Part shown: positions 1-7,607 of the stretch, one piece after another
Layout: each line of letters starts with the position of its first letter
Position numbering within the stretch: the stretch's first letter is position 1
Source of the DNA: Alphaproteobacteria bacterium
GTDB taxonomy: Bacteria; Pseudomonadota; Alphaproteobacteria; UBA6615
DNA length: 34,316 nucleotides
Assembly (NCBI GenBank): GCA_021774445.1
Contig: JAJFJA010000049.1
Coordinates: 1 to 34,316, forward strand
Direction of reading: 5' to 3'
Program-made: the position numbers and the translations under genes
Notes under the pieces: model-generated
Seen by the model: the letters and a program-made list of their open reading frames with translations, nothing else
Told to the model about the DNA's origin: nothing
Databases searched by the model: none

Positions 1-8
1 TTCAGCAT
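1..8 (-). CDS. Start of a gene running off the left edge (partial)
   Basis: On the minus strand an ATG lies at 8-6, preceded eight bases upstream by GGGAG, a good ribosome binding site. Only two codons and two bases of the gene are inside the window, so nothing can be said about the product. It would be divergent from the efflux pump at 403, and the 9-402 gap would then hold both promoters. The call rests only on the start codon and Shine-Dalgarno match. Confidence 0.35.
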
Positions 9-142
9 TCTTTCTTCTCCCTATTGACGATGGATTCTTACGTCCGCTGGTAGTCCGAAACCAAGAGGACCGGATCACGGCCAATCATAAAACCCAACAT
101 GTCGTCGACTGATTTCGGACCGGTCATTGCGAACGCATGATT

Positions 143-170
143 TTGTGAACAGCCATTCTATTATTATAAC
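143..170 (+). promoter_or_regulatory. Possible sigma70-type promoter for the efflux gene
   Basis: TTGTGA at 143-148 (four of six consensus bases) and TATAAC at 165-170 (five of six) are 16 bp apart in a local AT-rich patch. Transcription would start near 176 and leave a leader of about 225 bases before the GTG at 403. This is a pattern match only. Confidence 0.3.
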
Positions 171-365
171 CCGGCTTGGAACTTTTATGCTAGCGCGAGG
201 ACAGCGGCACTCGAGCCGACTCTCGATATGGCCCGGAAAAACAGCGGTAATTCCTTGTGAAACCGCGAGGACCCTTGGAAATCCTGCGGCGCGGACTGGT
301 TTCCACCTGCCTCGACGTCGATTAGGCGTTTCGCCACGGCGGCAACTCGGCTACTTGTACGGGCC

Positions 366-381
366 GCCGGCGAACGCCGGC
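366..381 (+). other. GC hairpin just before the efflux pump ribosome binding site
   Basis: Two copies of GCCGGC (366-371 and 376-381) enclose a four-base GAAC loop and would form a very stable six-pair stem. It ends about seven bases before AAAGG (386-390), the likely ribosome binding site of the GTG start at 403. It could affect translation or be a chance result of high GC content. Confidence 0.35.
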
Positions 382-402
382 AACCAAAGGTGTTCTCCGA
401 CG

Positions 403-1626
403 GTGAATGCAGGGCAGGACCAGCCGCAATTGCGCCTGGGCGAATTCGTCGCCCTGATGGCCCTGCTGATTTCGCTGACCGCCTTGTCTATCGACGCCAT
501 TCTGCCCGCCTTGCCGGATATTGGCCGAGAGCTTGACGTCGGACGCGTCAACGATACGCAATTGGTGGTCTCCGCCGTATTTTTCGGCATGGCCAGCGGC
601 CAGGTTCTGTATGGCCCCATATCCGACAGTATCGGCCGTAAGCGGGCCATGTATCTCGCCCTGCTGCTGTATATCTTCGGCACCATCCTCAGTCTGAACG
701 CGGCCAGCTTTCCGGCGATGCTGGTCGGCCGTTTCATCCAGGGGATCGGTGCCGCCGGGCCGCGTATCGTCACCGTGGCCCTTGTCCGCGACCAGCATAA
801 GGGCGCCGCCATGGCGCGCATCATGTCCTTTGTCATGGCGGTTTTCATCATCGTGCCCGTGATTGCCCCGGCGATTGGCCAGGGGATCCTTCTCGTCGCC
901 AACTGGCGCGCCATCTTTTGGCTGTTCCTGATCCTGGCGATAATCGCCGCGACCTGGTTCGCCGTTCGGCAGCCGGAAACCTTGCCGGTATCGCGTCGCG
1001 TACCTTTTTCGCTGACTCGTATTGGCCTGGCGGTGCGTGAGACCTGTGCCAATCGCGTCTCCCTCGGTTACACCGTGACCGCCGGTCTCATCTTCGGTGC
1101 TTTTATCGGCTACCTCATCTCCGCTCAGCAGATCCTGCAGCAGCAATATGCCCTGGGGGTGCAGTTTCCGATCTATTTCGGCGTCCTATCCATCGCCCTC
1201 GGCACGGCCTCGGTCGTCAATGCCAAGCTGGTTCTGCGCTTCGGCATGCGGCTGTTGTCTCGCCGGGCTTTGATCGTCCTCACCGTGCTCTCGGTCTTAT
1301 TCTACGTGTTTTCCTTAACGACCGCCGGGCAGCCACCTCTGTGGGCGCTGATTGCCTTTCTGCTGATCGTGTTCTTTTGCCTCGGCATCCTGTTCGGCAA
1401 TTTCAACGCCATGGCCATGGAACCCTTGGGCCATATCGCCGGGGTCGGCGCGTCGGTGGTCGGCTCGCTGACCACCTTCATCTCATTATTCTCCGCCACC
1501 ATCATCGGCCACAGCTATGACGGCACCGTCCTGCCGTTGATCGCCGGGTTTGCCCTGCTTGGACTGGCCGCCCTGGTCTGTATGCATTGGGTCGAGCGCG
1601 GCAGGCCGGCGGAGGAGCTGGGCTGA
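403..1626 (+). CDS. Bcr/CflA family multidrug efflux MFS transporter
   Basis: A major facilitator superfamily pump of the Bcr/CflA drug:proton antiporter group in the inner membrane. The GTG at 403 gives 407 residues, the normal size for the family, with AAAGG about 12 bases upstream. The first helix carries the Bcr/CflA-type segment SIDAILPALP. The loop between helices 2 and 3 shows the MFS motif A (GPISDSIGRKR). Helix 5 region VPVIAPAIGQ matches the antiporter motif C area. About twelve hydrophobic segments are visible up to a short charged tail. A longer open frame begins at 127, but its extra N-terminus is not transporter-like. The gene stands alone; the next gene is convergent and five bases away. 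Family assignment is solid; substrate is unknown. Confidence 0.88.
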   Translation: MNAGQDQPQLRLGEFVALMALLISLTALSIDAILPALPDIGRELDVGRVNDTQLVVSAVFFGMASGQVLYGPISDSIGRKRAMYLALLLYIFGTILSLNAASFPAMLVGRFIQGIGAAGPRIVTVALVRDQHKGAAMARIMSFVMAVFIIVPVIAPAIGQGILLVANWRAIFWLFLILAIIAATWFAVRQPETLPVSRRVPFSLTRIGLAVRETCANRVSLGYTVTAGLIFGAFIGYLISAQQILQQQYALGVQFPIYFGVLSIALGTASVVNAKLVLRFGMRLLSRRALIVLTVLSVLFYVFSLTTAGQPPLWALIAFLLIVFFCLGILFGNFNAMAMEPLGHIAGVGASVVGSLTTFISLFSATIIGHSYDGTVLPLIAGFALLGLAALVCMHWVERGRPAEELG

Positions 1627-1631
1627 CGGCC

Positions 1632-2255
1632 CTATTGCGCCGCCGGCTGCACCGTCACCGTAAGAGTGAAGATGCCAGGCTCGTTGACGTTCGACCCCGA
1701 GATAAAGAACAGCGCCAGGTCTGGCGTGCCATCACCATCGCCGGCCTCGTCGAGGCGCAGCCGGAATTGCGCCGCCGGCAGCTCGGCGGCGACGGCATCG
1801 GCCACCGCGCCCGTGACGTCGCAGGCCACGGACGGCGCCGCCTGCTCGGCCAGCACGCAAGCTTCGGCAACCGTCGCCTGGTCCCATAAATCCGGTGAGA
1901 ATCCCGCATAACGGATGGTTTCGGCCCGCAAGGCGCCCAGACTACCGAACGGATCTCCGGCGATTTGCAGGTGCTCGGACCGTAATTCTGCGTTTTCGAT
2001 GGAGCCGACCGGCAGCGCGCTCAAATCGAAGGTGAGAAAGAACTGCACGCCGTCGCCATTGGGAAAGTTCGGGTTGAGATTGTCGCCCGCGAACAGCCCG
2101 GTGCCCATACCGCGAAACCCGCGCGGCGTATGGCCTTCCAAGGCACCGCCATGGTTGGGAATGGATAGCACGACCCTATCCTGTGCCAAAGCCGTCGAGG
2201 TCAGCGGCAAAACCACCAAAAGCCCGGCGATCCCGGGTAGTCTCTGCTTCCACAT
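1632..2255 (-). CDS. Secreted DNRLRE/CBM-like domain protein
   Basis: A 207-residue exported protein. The chosen ATG at 2255 is followed by a classic signal peptide: charged MWKQR, a hydrophobic core of leucines and valines, then a TALAQ cleavage site near residue 24. The open frame could begin 14 codons earlier, but that would put extra residues before the signal. The mature part resembles DNRLRE/CBM96-like beta-sandwich domains. It has an FLTFDLSALPVGS segment, then AELR strands, and a late segment on random value-type strands (RLRLDEAGDGDG) near the C-terminus. No enzyme motif is seen. It is convergent with the efflux pump and divergent from the aldolase gene. Such domains are usually parts of extracellular or envelope proteins; a stand-alone role is unclear. 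Confidence 0.65.
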   Translation of the reverse strand: MWKQRLPGIAGLLVVLPLTSTALAQDRVVLSIPNHGGALEGHTPRGFRGMGTGLFAGDNLNPNFPNGDGVQFFLTFDLSALPVGSIENAELRSEHLQIAGDPFGSLGALRAETIRYAGFSPDLWDQATVAEACVLAEQAAPSVACDVTGAVADAVAAELPAAQFRLRLDEAGDGDGTPDLALFFISGSNVNEPGIFTLTVTVQPAAQ

Positions 2256-2401
2256 GGGACAGACTATCCCCGGCGCGGTCCCCCACAAGCTAATCAAATA
2301 TCGGTGCGCTGCCCGCCGGGCACATGCGGCTTGAGGCCAGGGTGGCTCAGGCGCTACTGTGCGGCGGCCCGCCCCCTACCACCCCCGCTTTGGAGAGACC
2401 G

Positions 2402-3427
2402 ATGAGCAACCAGACCCTTGAGGTCACCGCCCAGGCGCTAGTCGCCAAGGAAAAAGGTATTTTGGCCTCCGATGAGGGCCCTGATGTGCTGGCCGACCGC
2501 TTCAGTCGCATCGGCGTCGACCCCAATCCCGATAATGGCACCGCCTATCGCGAAATATTGTTCACCACGCCAAACTTGGAGCGCCATCTCAGCGGCGTCA
2601 TTCTTTACGATGACATGCTCCGTGGCAGCGCCAGCGACGGCCGCCGCTTTGTCGATATGTTGGCTGATAAGGGTATCATCGCCGGCATTAACGCCGATGG
2701 TGGCTTTCATGCGTTGGCCGGCTGCCCCGATGAGTTCGTCACCGAGGGCCTGGATGGCTTGCGGGCGCGTCTCGCCGCCTGGGCGGAACTGGGCGCCCGT
2801 TTCACCAAATGGCGCGCGGCCATCCGGGTCGGGCCTGGCATGCCCAGCCGCGCCGCTATCGACGCCAACGCCCATGCCTTGGCTCGCTACGCGGCCTTGT
2901 CCCAGGAGGCCGGTTTGGTCCCCGCCGTCGAGCCCGACGTCATGATGACCGGGGATCACGACATCGGCCAATGCGCCGCGGCGAGCGAGGCCGTTTGGCA
3001 TGCCACCTATCGTGAGTTGCGCCGCCAGCGGGTCAATATCGAAGGCACGATTCTGAAGACCAATATGGTCTTGCCCGGCGACGACTGCCCTGTCCAGGCC
3101 GGTGCCGAAGAAGTGGCCGAGGTCACCATAGCCAGCCTCCGCCGGGCCGTCCCGGCGGCGGTACCGGGCATCGCGTTCCTCTCCGGCGGCCAGTCGGATT
3201 TGGCCGCGACCCAGCATCTCAACGCCATGAACCGGCGTACCGGCCATCCATGGGAGCTCACTTTTTGTTATGGCCGCGCCATTCTCGAGCCTGTGCTGAC
3301 CGCCTGGCATGGCAACGCGGCCAACGCCGCGCCGGCCCAGGCCGCCCTCCGCCATCGCACCGAGATGAATGGCTTGGCCCGCACCGGGCAATACGCCGCC
3401 GACTTGGAGCAACAGCGCGCGGCCTAA
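2402..3427 (+). CDS. Class I fructose-bisphosphate aldolase
   Basis: Cleaves a ketose phosphate (classically fructose 1,6-bisphosphate, in some members also fructose 1-phosphate) through a Schiff base. The ATG at 2402 has GGAGAG seven bases upstream and gives 341 residues, typical for the family. Recognisable motifs are ILASDEG near residue 20 (in place of the common ILAADES), TKWR at 135-138 (active-site lysine 136), VEPDV at 176-180 (Glu177), EGTILKTNMV with the Schiff-base lysine at 219, and FLSGGQSD at 259-266. The gene is followed after 35 bases by a PfkB-family kinase on the same strand, so kinase and aldolase probably work in series. Class assignment is firm; whether the natural substrate is the bisphosphate or a 1-phosphate cannot be read from the sequence. 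Confidence 0.92.
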   Translation: MSNQTLEVTAQALVAKEKGILASDEGPDVLADRFSRIGVDPNPDNGTAYREILFTTPNLERHLSGVILYDDMLRGSASDGRRFVDMLADKGIIAGINADGGFHALAGCPDEFVTEGLDGLRARLAAWAELGARFTKWRAAIRVGPGMPSRAAIDANAHALARYAALSQEAGLVPAVEPDVMMTGDHDIGQCAAASEAVWHATYRELRRQRVNIEGTILKTNMVLPGDDCPVQAGAEEVAEVTIASLRRAVPAAVPGIAFLSGGQSDLAATQHLNAMNRRTGHPWELTFCYGRAILEPVLTAWHGNAANAAPAQAALRHRTEMNGLARTGQYAADLEQQRAA

Positions 3428-3462
3428 CGGCCCCCGCGCGCCTCGCCCATCGCCGGTCGACC

Positions 3463-4368
3463 ATGGTCAACGTCATTTGCGTCGGTGTCGCTGTCATCGA
3501 CTCGATCTTCAGTGTGCCGCAGATTCCGACCTCGCCGGTCAAGGTCATGGCCGAGGGTTATCGGGAAGTCGGCGGCGGCATGGCGGCGACTGGCGCGGTC
3601 GCCATCTGCCGTCTCGGCGGCGACGCCACCATGTGGAGCCGCGTGGCCGACGATGATCTCGGCCGGCGCGTCATTGCCGGCTTGGCTGCGGAAGGCGTCG
3701 CCACCACCGGCATCCGTCAGTTCCCCGGCCATATCTCCACCCGCGCGACCGTTCTTGTCGACCCCAATGGCGAGCGCCTGCTTGCCAGCTTCCAGGATCA
3801 CAGCTTGCCCACCGACCCGGCATGGCTTCCCCTCGATGAGATCGCGGCAGCCGACGCCGTGCTGGTTGACCAGCACTGGATCGATGGTGCCGCCGCCGCA
3901 TTGTCCGCCGCGCGGACACTTGCGGTACCGGCGGTCCTGGATTGCGATCTCGCGGCCGATCCGGCGGCTAAGGATTTGGTACGGTTGGCCAGCCACCCGA
4001 TCCTGTCCGAGGTCGCTCTCGCACAGCTTTCAGGCGAGGCGTCGTTGGAAGCGGGGTTGCGCGCCGCCACGCAGCTGAATGACAGCTTCGTCGGCGTGAC
4101 CGCCGGCGCCGACGGCTTCGCCTGGATTGAGCATGGCGGTGAGGTCCAGCGTTTCCCGGCGCCGGTCATCCAGGTGGTCGATACCTTGGGGGCCGGCGAT
4201 GTCTTCCACGGCGCCTACGCCTTGGGCCTTGCCGAAGGCATGGACAGCACCGTTTGCGCGCGCTTCGCCACGGCGGCGGCGGTTTTGAAATGCACCCGCC
4301 CCGGCGGTCGCGAAGGCGCCCCGACCCGTGCCGAGGTGGCAGATTTCCTGCGATCCTGGACGCCGTAA
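3463..4368 (+). CDS. PfkB-family sugar kinase, sulfofructose kinase/ketohexokinase-like
   Basis: A ribokinase-family enzyme of 301 residues that phosphorylates a sugar with ATP. The start at 3463 places the beta strand VICVGVAVID at the N-terminus as in the family; no strong ribosome binding site is seen, so translation may be coupled to the aldolase gene ending 35 bases earlier. EVGGG near residue 36 is the sugar-binding glycine pair. DTLGAGDVFHGA holds the catalytic aspartate (Asp246), and CTRPGGREGAP near the end is the stretch that most resembles E. coli YihV (sulfofructose kinase). From memory, YihV binds the sulfonate with Lys27, Asn109 and Arg138. Here Lys27 is kept, but the other two align with Ser and His. 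The likely substrate is therefore an ordinary or unusual ketose rather than sulfofructose. Confidence 0.82.
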   Translation: MVNVICVGVAVIDSIFSVPQIPTSPVKVMAEGYREVGGGMAATGAVAICRLGGDATMWSRVADDDLGRRVIAGLAAEGVATTGIRQFPGHISTRATVLVDPNGERLLASFQDHSLPTDPAWLPLDEIAAADAVLVDQHWIDGAAAALSAARTLAVPAVLDCDLAADPAAKDLVRLASHPILSEVALAQLSGEASLEAGLRAATQLNDSFVGVTAGADGFAWIEHGGEVQRFPAPVIQVVDTLGAGDVFHGAYALGLAEGMDSTVCARFATAAAVLKCTRPGGREGAPTRAEVADFLRSWTP

Positions 4369-4405
4369 GGTCGCAACATCATCCTCGAGCGGCTCGGCCC
4401 CGTCG

Positions 4406-5218
4406 TCAACCGAACTGAAACGCCGACTCTACGGCGCCCAGAACGGTATCTCTCAACGTTCTTTTGGCTTTGTCTGATCCGGCCGCGCCGGCGACCACAT
4501 GCAGCGGCAGCAGATGTTCTTCCCGCGGATGCGCCAGCCGCGCCGCCGGCGCCGTTGCCCAATCCACCAGCGCCTGTTCGCGGGTTTCGGGATCTGACGT
4601 GGTCAGCATGTCGGTCAGCCAGTCGTCGAACTGCGCCGAGTCCGGCGCCGCCGCGCGGCTGCCGTGCATGTTGCGCATGAGGGTCTGCATATTGTGGTAG
4701 CTCATGCCGCTGCCGACGATCAGCACGTCCTCGTCGCGCAAGGGTTCGAGCGCTTTGCCGACCGCGATGTGGGCGGCGGGATCAAGGTTGGACGTGAGAG
4801 AGAGCTGGACGATCGGGATATCCGCGTCGGGAAAAGCGACCCTGAGCGGCACGAAGACGCCATGATCGAACCCGCGCGACCCATCGAAATCGGACACGAT
4901 ACCGGCTTCGCCCAGCAATTTTGCGGCGCGTTCGGCGTGCTGCGATGACCCCGCGGCAGGATACTCGATTTGGTAGGTGCTTTCCGGAAATCCGTAATAG
5001 TCGAACAGCAGGGGCGGCGCGGGATTGTTCTGGATTGTCACGGTCTCCGCCTCCCAATGCGCTGAGATCACTAGCATGGCTTCCGGCTTGCGTCCGATGG
5101 CGGCCGGCAGGCCGCGCAAATAGGCCGCCATACGATCCCAGGTATTGGGCGGATCCCAATCCATGAAAAAACACGGCCCGCCCCCATGGGGGATAAACAC
5201 GGTCGGCATCCTGCTCAC
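4406..5218 (-). CDS. DODA-type extradiol ring-opening dioxygenase
   Basis: A class III (LigB/DODA superfamily) dioxygenase that cleaves aromatic catechol-like rings; relatives include E. coli YgiD and plant DOPA 4,5-dioxygenase. The metal-binding and catalytic histidines are visible in IPHGGGP near the N-terminus, ISAHWEA, GFDHGVFVPL and the C-terminal LLPLHVVAGAA. GSGMSYHN is also a family signature. The GTG at 5218 is preferred because GGAGAG lies six bases upstream; the ATG three codons later is the alternative. Length is 270 residues, normal for the family. It is divergent from the CmcJ/NvfI-like gene and tail-to-tail with the kinase gene (37-base gap). The substrate is unknown, since many members are annotated only by family. 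Confidence 0.87.
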   Translation of the reverse strand: MSRMPTVFIPHGGGPCFFMDWDPPNTWDRMAAYLRGLPAAIGRKPEAMLVISAHWEAETVTIQNNPAPPLLFDYYGFPESTYQIEYPAAGSSQHAERAAKLLGEAGIVSDFDGSRGFDHGVFVPLRVAFPDADIPIVQLSLTSNLDPAAHIAVGKALEPLRDEDVLIVGSGMSYHNMQTLMRNMHGSRAAAPDSAQFDDWLTDMLTTSDPETREQALVDWATAPAARLAHPREEHLLPLHVVAGAAGSDKAKRTLRDTVLGAVESAFQFG

Positions 5219-5337
5219 GTTGCTCTCTCCAATGATGTTTGCCTTAACTAGGGGCGCCGTCTCGAAATGAAAAGTGGCGCCGCTTGTCCTGGCGCCGATC
5301 CGCACCAAGTTACGACAAAGCGCGGGAGATTACGGCC

Positions 5338-6165
5338 ATGCTCGAGTCCGGCTCGGCGATAGAAGCCGCTTTGCACTACAGTGTCCGCACGGCCGACAAG
5401 CCGGTCGCGGCGTCGGCGTCCATGGGCGGCCCGATCGAACTGCGCGAGGGGCAGTTGGCGGCCCACGCCATGACCATTCATGACGGTCGCGTCGCCGGCG
5501 ACCGCTTCTCTCTCGACCGCGAGGGCTTCCGGCTTATCCCGCACGCCACCGGGGTTTCCGACTTCTATGATCAGGAGGAATTGCGGTCGGTCTATTATCC
5601 CGAGGTCGAGGCACTGGTTAAGGCCGTCTCCGGCGCCGAGCGGGTTCTGGTCTTCGACCACACCTTGCGTACCGGCGACGAAGCGGAGCGCCGGGCGCGT
5701 GGCCTGCGAGAACCGGTGAAGATTGTCCACAACGATTATACCGAATGGTCCGGCCCCCAGCGGGTGCGCGACTTGTTGCCGGCGGCGCAGGCCGAGGCTT
5801 TGTTGCGGCACCGCGTCGCCGTGATCCAACTGTGGCGCGCCATCCGCGAGCCCATACGGCGCGCGCCGCTAGCCATTTGCGACGCCCAGAGTATCGCCCC
5901 GGGCGATCTCATCCCCGCCGAACGACGCCATCCCAATCGCGTCGGTGAGATCTATCACATCGCCCACAACCCGGCGCATCGCTGGTTCTATTTCCCGCAC
6001 ATGCGGCGTGACGAGGTGCTGATTTTCAAATGTTACGATAGCGCCGCCGACGGCCGTGCCCGCTTCACCGCCCATGGCGCCTTCGATGATCCCAACGCGC
6101 CGGCCGACGCCCCGCCCCGCGAGAGCATCGAGGTCCGCACGCTGGCTTTCTTTCCGTCTGCCTAA
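5338..6165 (+). CDS. CmcJ/NvfI-family oxidoreductase
   Basis: A 275-residue protein of the CmcJ/NvfI (AsaB-like) family, known from cephamycin and fungal natural product pathways and related in fold to 2-oxoglutarate/Fe(II) oxygenases. The family pattern is seen as VFDHTLR, then VHNDYTEW near residue 135. It continues with QLWRAIREP, CDAQS, HRWFYFPHM followed by LIFKCYDS, and the late SIEVRTLAFFPS. The ATG at 5338 has GGGAG ten bases upstream; a longer frame from 5284 adds 18 unlike residues. It is divergent from the DODA dioxygenase, with 119 bases between starts that must hold both promoters. The pair may act on the same aromatic or amino-acid-derived compound, which is inference only. Confidence 0.83.
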   Translation: MLESGSAIEAALHYSVRTADKPVAASASMGGPIELREGQLAAHAMTIHDGRVAGDRFSLDREGFRLIPHATGVSDFYDQEELRSVYYPEVEALVKAVSGAERVLVFDHTLRTGDEAERRARGLREPVKIVHNDYTEWSGPQRVRDLLPAAQAEALLRHRVAVIQLWRAIREPIRRAPLAICDAQSIAPGDLIPAERRHPNRVGEIYHIAHNPAHRWFYFPHMRRDEVLIFKCYDSAADGRARFTAHGAFDDPNAPADAPPRESIEVRTLAFFPSA

Positions 6166-6283
6166 CGCCGCGGCGCGCCATCCGTCGGCACGCCGACGTA
6201 TCAGACCAAAGTAACGCCCGACCATTGACCTGAGCCGACTTCTGCGCTCAGTTCTTGGCTGGCAACAGCACGTAGGCACGGTG

Positions 6284-7072
6284 ATGACTCAGGCGACGCC
6301 GGATATGGCGCGGGCCTTTCGTTTGGATGGCCAAGTCGCCCTGGTTACCGGGGCGGCGGCTGGCATCGGCCGCGCCGCGTCCGTGGTCCTGTCGCAGGCT
6401 GGCGCCACGGTGGCGGTAACCGACATCGATCGAGACCGTGCCGAACGGACCGCCGGCGAAATCGTTGCCGCCGGTGGCCGCGCCGCGGCCTGGTATCTCG
6501 ACGTCGCGAATGAAGCCTCGATTCTCGCCGCCATCGCCGACGTCGAGGCTGCTTTTGCTCAGGTCGACATCTTGGTCAACAATGCTGGTGTGGCCCGCCG
6601 CGACCCCACTGAGGATGTCGCGACCGAGACCTGGCGCCAGGTCATGGCGATCAACATCGATGGCGCCTTCATTTGCTCGCGTGAACTAGGCCGCGGCATG
6701 CTCCGACGCCGCGCCGGCTGCATTATCAACGTGATCTCGATCATGGGATTGGTCGGCGGCGGTCTCTACCCCAACCTCGCCTATCACACGTCCAAGGGCG
6801 CCCTCGTCAACATGACCCGCGCCCTCGCCGCCGAATGGGCTGACCGCGGCGTCCGGGTCAACGCCATCGCGCCGACTTACGTCAACACGGAATTGACCGC
6901 CAAGCTTCGGGCCGATGATCAGATGGTGCGGCGTATCGAGGCGCGCACGCCGATGGGTCGGTTCGCCGAACCCGAGGACATGGCGGGCGGTATTCTTTAT
7001 CTGGCCAGCCCGGCGGCGCGTATGGTTACCGGGCATATTCTAGCCATCGACGGCGGTTGGCTCGCCATCTGA
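6284..7072 (+). CDS. Short-chain dehydrogenase/reductase (classical SDR)
   Basis: A 262-residue NAD(P)-dependent oxidoreductase. The cofactor glycine motif TGAAAGIG lies near residue 21, NNAG follows near residue 97, and the catalytic triad is Ser152, Tyr167 and Lys171 (YHTSK). The NAIAPTYVNT segment after the active site and the C-terminal VTGHILAIDGGW are standard for sugar- or polyol-type SDRs such as gluconate 5-dehydrogenase-like enzymes. ATG at 6284 is used, with TAGG seven bases upstream; a GTG lies one codon earlier. It follows the CmcJ/NvfI-like gene after 118 bases on the same strand. Substrate cannot be inferred safely; with the nearby kinase and aldolase it could oxidise a polyol to a ketose. 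Confidence 0.88.
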   Translation: MTQATPDMARAFRLDGQVALVTGAAAGIGRAASVVLSQAGATVAVTDIDRDRAERTAGEIVAAGGRAAAWYLDVANEASILAAIADVEAAFAQVDILVNNAGVARRDPTEDVATETWRQVMAINIDGAFICSRELGRGMLRRRAGCIINVISIMGLVGGGLYPNLAYHTSKGALVNMTRALAAEWADRGVRVNAIAPTYVNTELTAKLRADDQMVRRIEARTPMGRFAEPEDMAGGILYLASPAARMVTGHILAIDGGWLAI

Positions 7073-7229
7073 GGGCGCGCGGCCGACCGGTTCTCACCTG
7101 AGCCGCCCACCGCCCGAACCTTTTGGTTCAATCGGGATATGCCAATCCGACCGTCCTGATAACCCCTCTCGCCCCGATCGCCCGTGTCTATTGCCAGTAG
7201 CATAAAGCATCGGCGCAGGAGTCAGGGTT

Positions 7230-7409
7230 ATGAGACTATTTCAACGCATCGACGGCGGCACCTTGGTCCAGCAGGGCGAAACTGTCTGGTTGCGCCAAGA
7301 TAGCGGTGATACCAGGTCCTGGAACGCTGTCACGCCCGAGCAGGCGAAGCTCAACTTCCAGGCCATGACCGGCGACCGGACGGCGCAGTTTGAGGCTTGG
7401 GCGGCCTAG
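7230..7409 (+). CDS. Small hypothetical protein, 59 aa
   Basis: ATG at 7230 is preceded by AGGAG ten bases upstream and the frame closes with TAG at 7407-7409. The product is 59 residues: a beta-like start (MRLFQRIDGGTLVQQ), tryptophans at 20, 31 and 57, and a helix-prone acidic C-terminal half (EQAKLNFQAMTGD). No signal peptide, membrane span or known motif is recognised. It is convergent with the 29-aa membrane microprotein at 7416-7505, only six bases away. The good ribosome binding site and balanced composition support a real gene, but no function is proposed. Confidence 0.55.
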   Translation: MRLFQRIDGGTLVQQGETVWLRQDSGDTRSWNAVTPEQAKLNFQAMTGDRTAQFEAWAA

Positions 7410-7415
7410 CAGAAG

Positions 7416-7505
7416 CTATCGCCGTGATTGCCAGCCTAAGGCGATCGCAAAGACCCCGAAAGTAGCTAATATCAAGACCAAATAGACGACTTCCACCGTC
7501 GGCAT
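7416..7505 (-). CDS. 29-aa single-span membrane microprotein
   Basis: The minus-strand ATG at 7505 has a strong GGAGGT ribosome binding site seven bases upstream and the frame ends with TAG at 7416-7418. The 29-residue product starts MPTVEVVYL, continues with an unbroken hydrophobic stretch from about Val6 to Leu23, and ends WQSRR. An acidic residue before and two arginines after the span suggest an N-out, C-in helix in the inner membrane. Small proteins starting MPTVE followed by one helix are, as far as I recall, seen in other alphaproteobacteria, but I cannot check this here. It lies between the integrase gene (same strand, upstream) and the convergent 59-aa gene. Function unknown. Confidence 0.6.
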   Translation of the reverse strand: MPTVEVVYLVLILATFGVFAIALGWQSRR

Positions 7506-7607
7506 GGCACGACCTCCGAATGCGAGAGACGCAACATGGGCGGAGTTGGACGAGGCGGCATTGATCGACATCAATGCACGACAAGGCCGCGCTAATTGCC
7601 GCCGCCG

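Larger units (their letters stand above)
9..402. other. Gene-poor leader between two divergent genes
   Basis: No convincing gene is seen here. An open frame runs from 127 into the efflux pump, but its first 92 codons encode an arginine-rich, low-complexity peptide with no membrane character and lie outside the usual Bcr/CflA length, so they are treated as untranslated. A possible plus-strand promoter is TTGTGA at 143-148 and TATAAC at 165-170 (16-bp spacer). The segment is less GC-rich around 140-180 than the rest of the window, which fits a promoter. Confidence 0.4.

Noticed and set aside
127..402. N-terminal extension of the efflux pump frame
   Set aside because: The 92 extra residues are arginine-rich, unlike the family, and the GTG at 403 gives the normal size.
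322..1146. Long open frame antisense to the efflux gene
   Set aside because: Low-complexity, histidine/glycine/asparagine-rich product, a shadow of the GC-rich real gene.
3463..4368. Kinase as a true sulfofructose kinase
   Set aside because: Two of the three recalled sulfonate-binding residues differ, and no sulfosugar transporter, isomerase or reductase is adjacent.
7113..7136. Hairpin after the SDR gene as a terminator
   Set aside because: GAACC-TTTT-GGTTC is short with mismatched outer pairs and no T-run.
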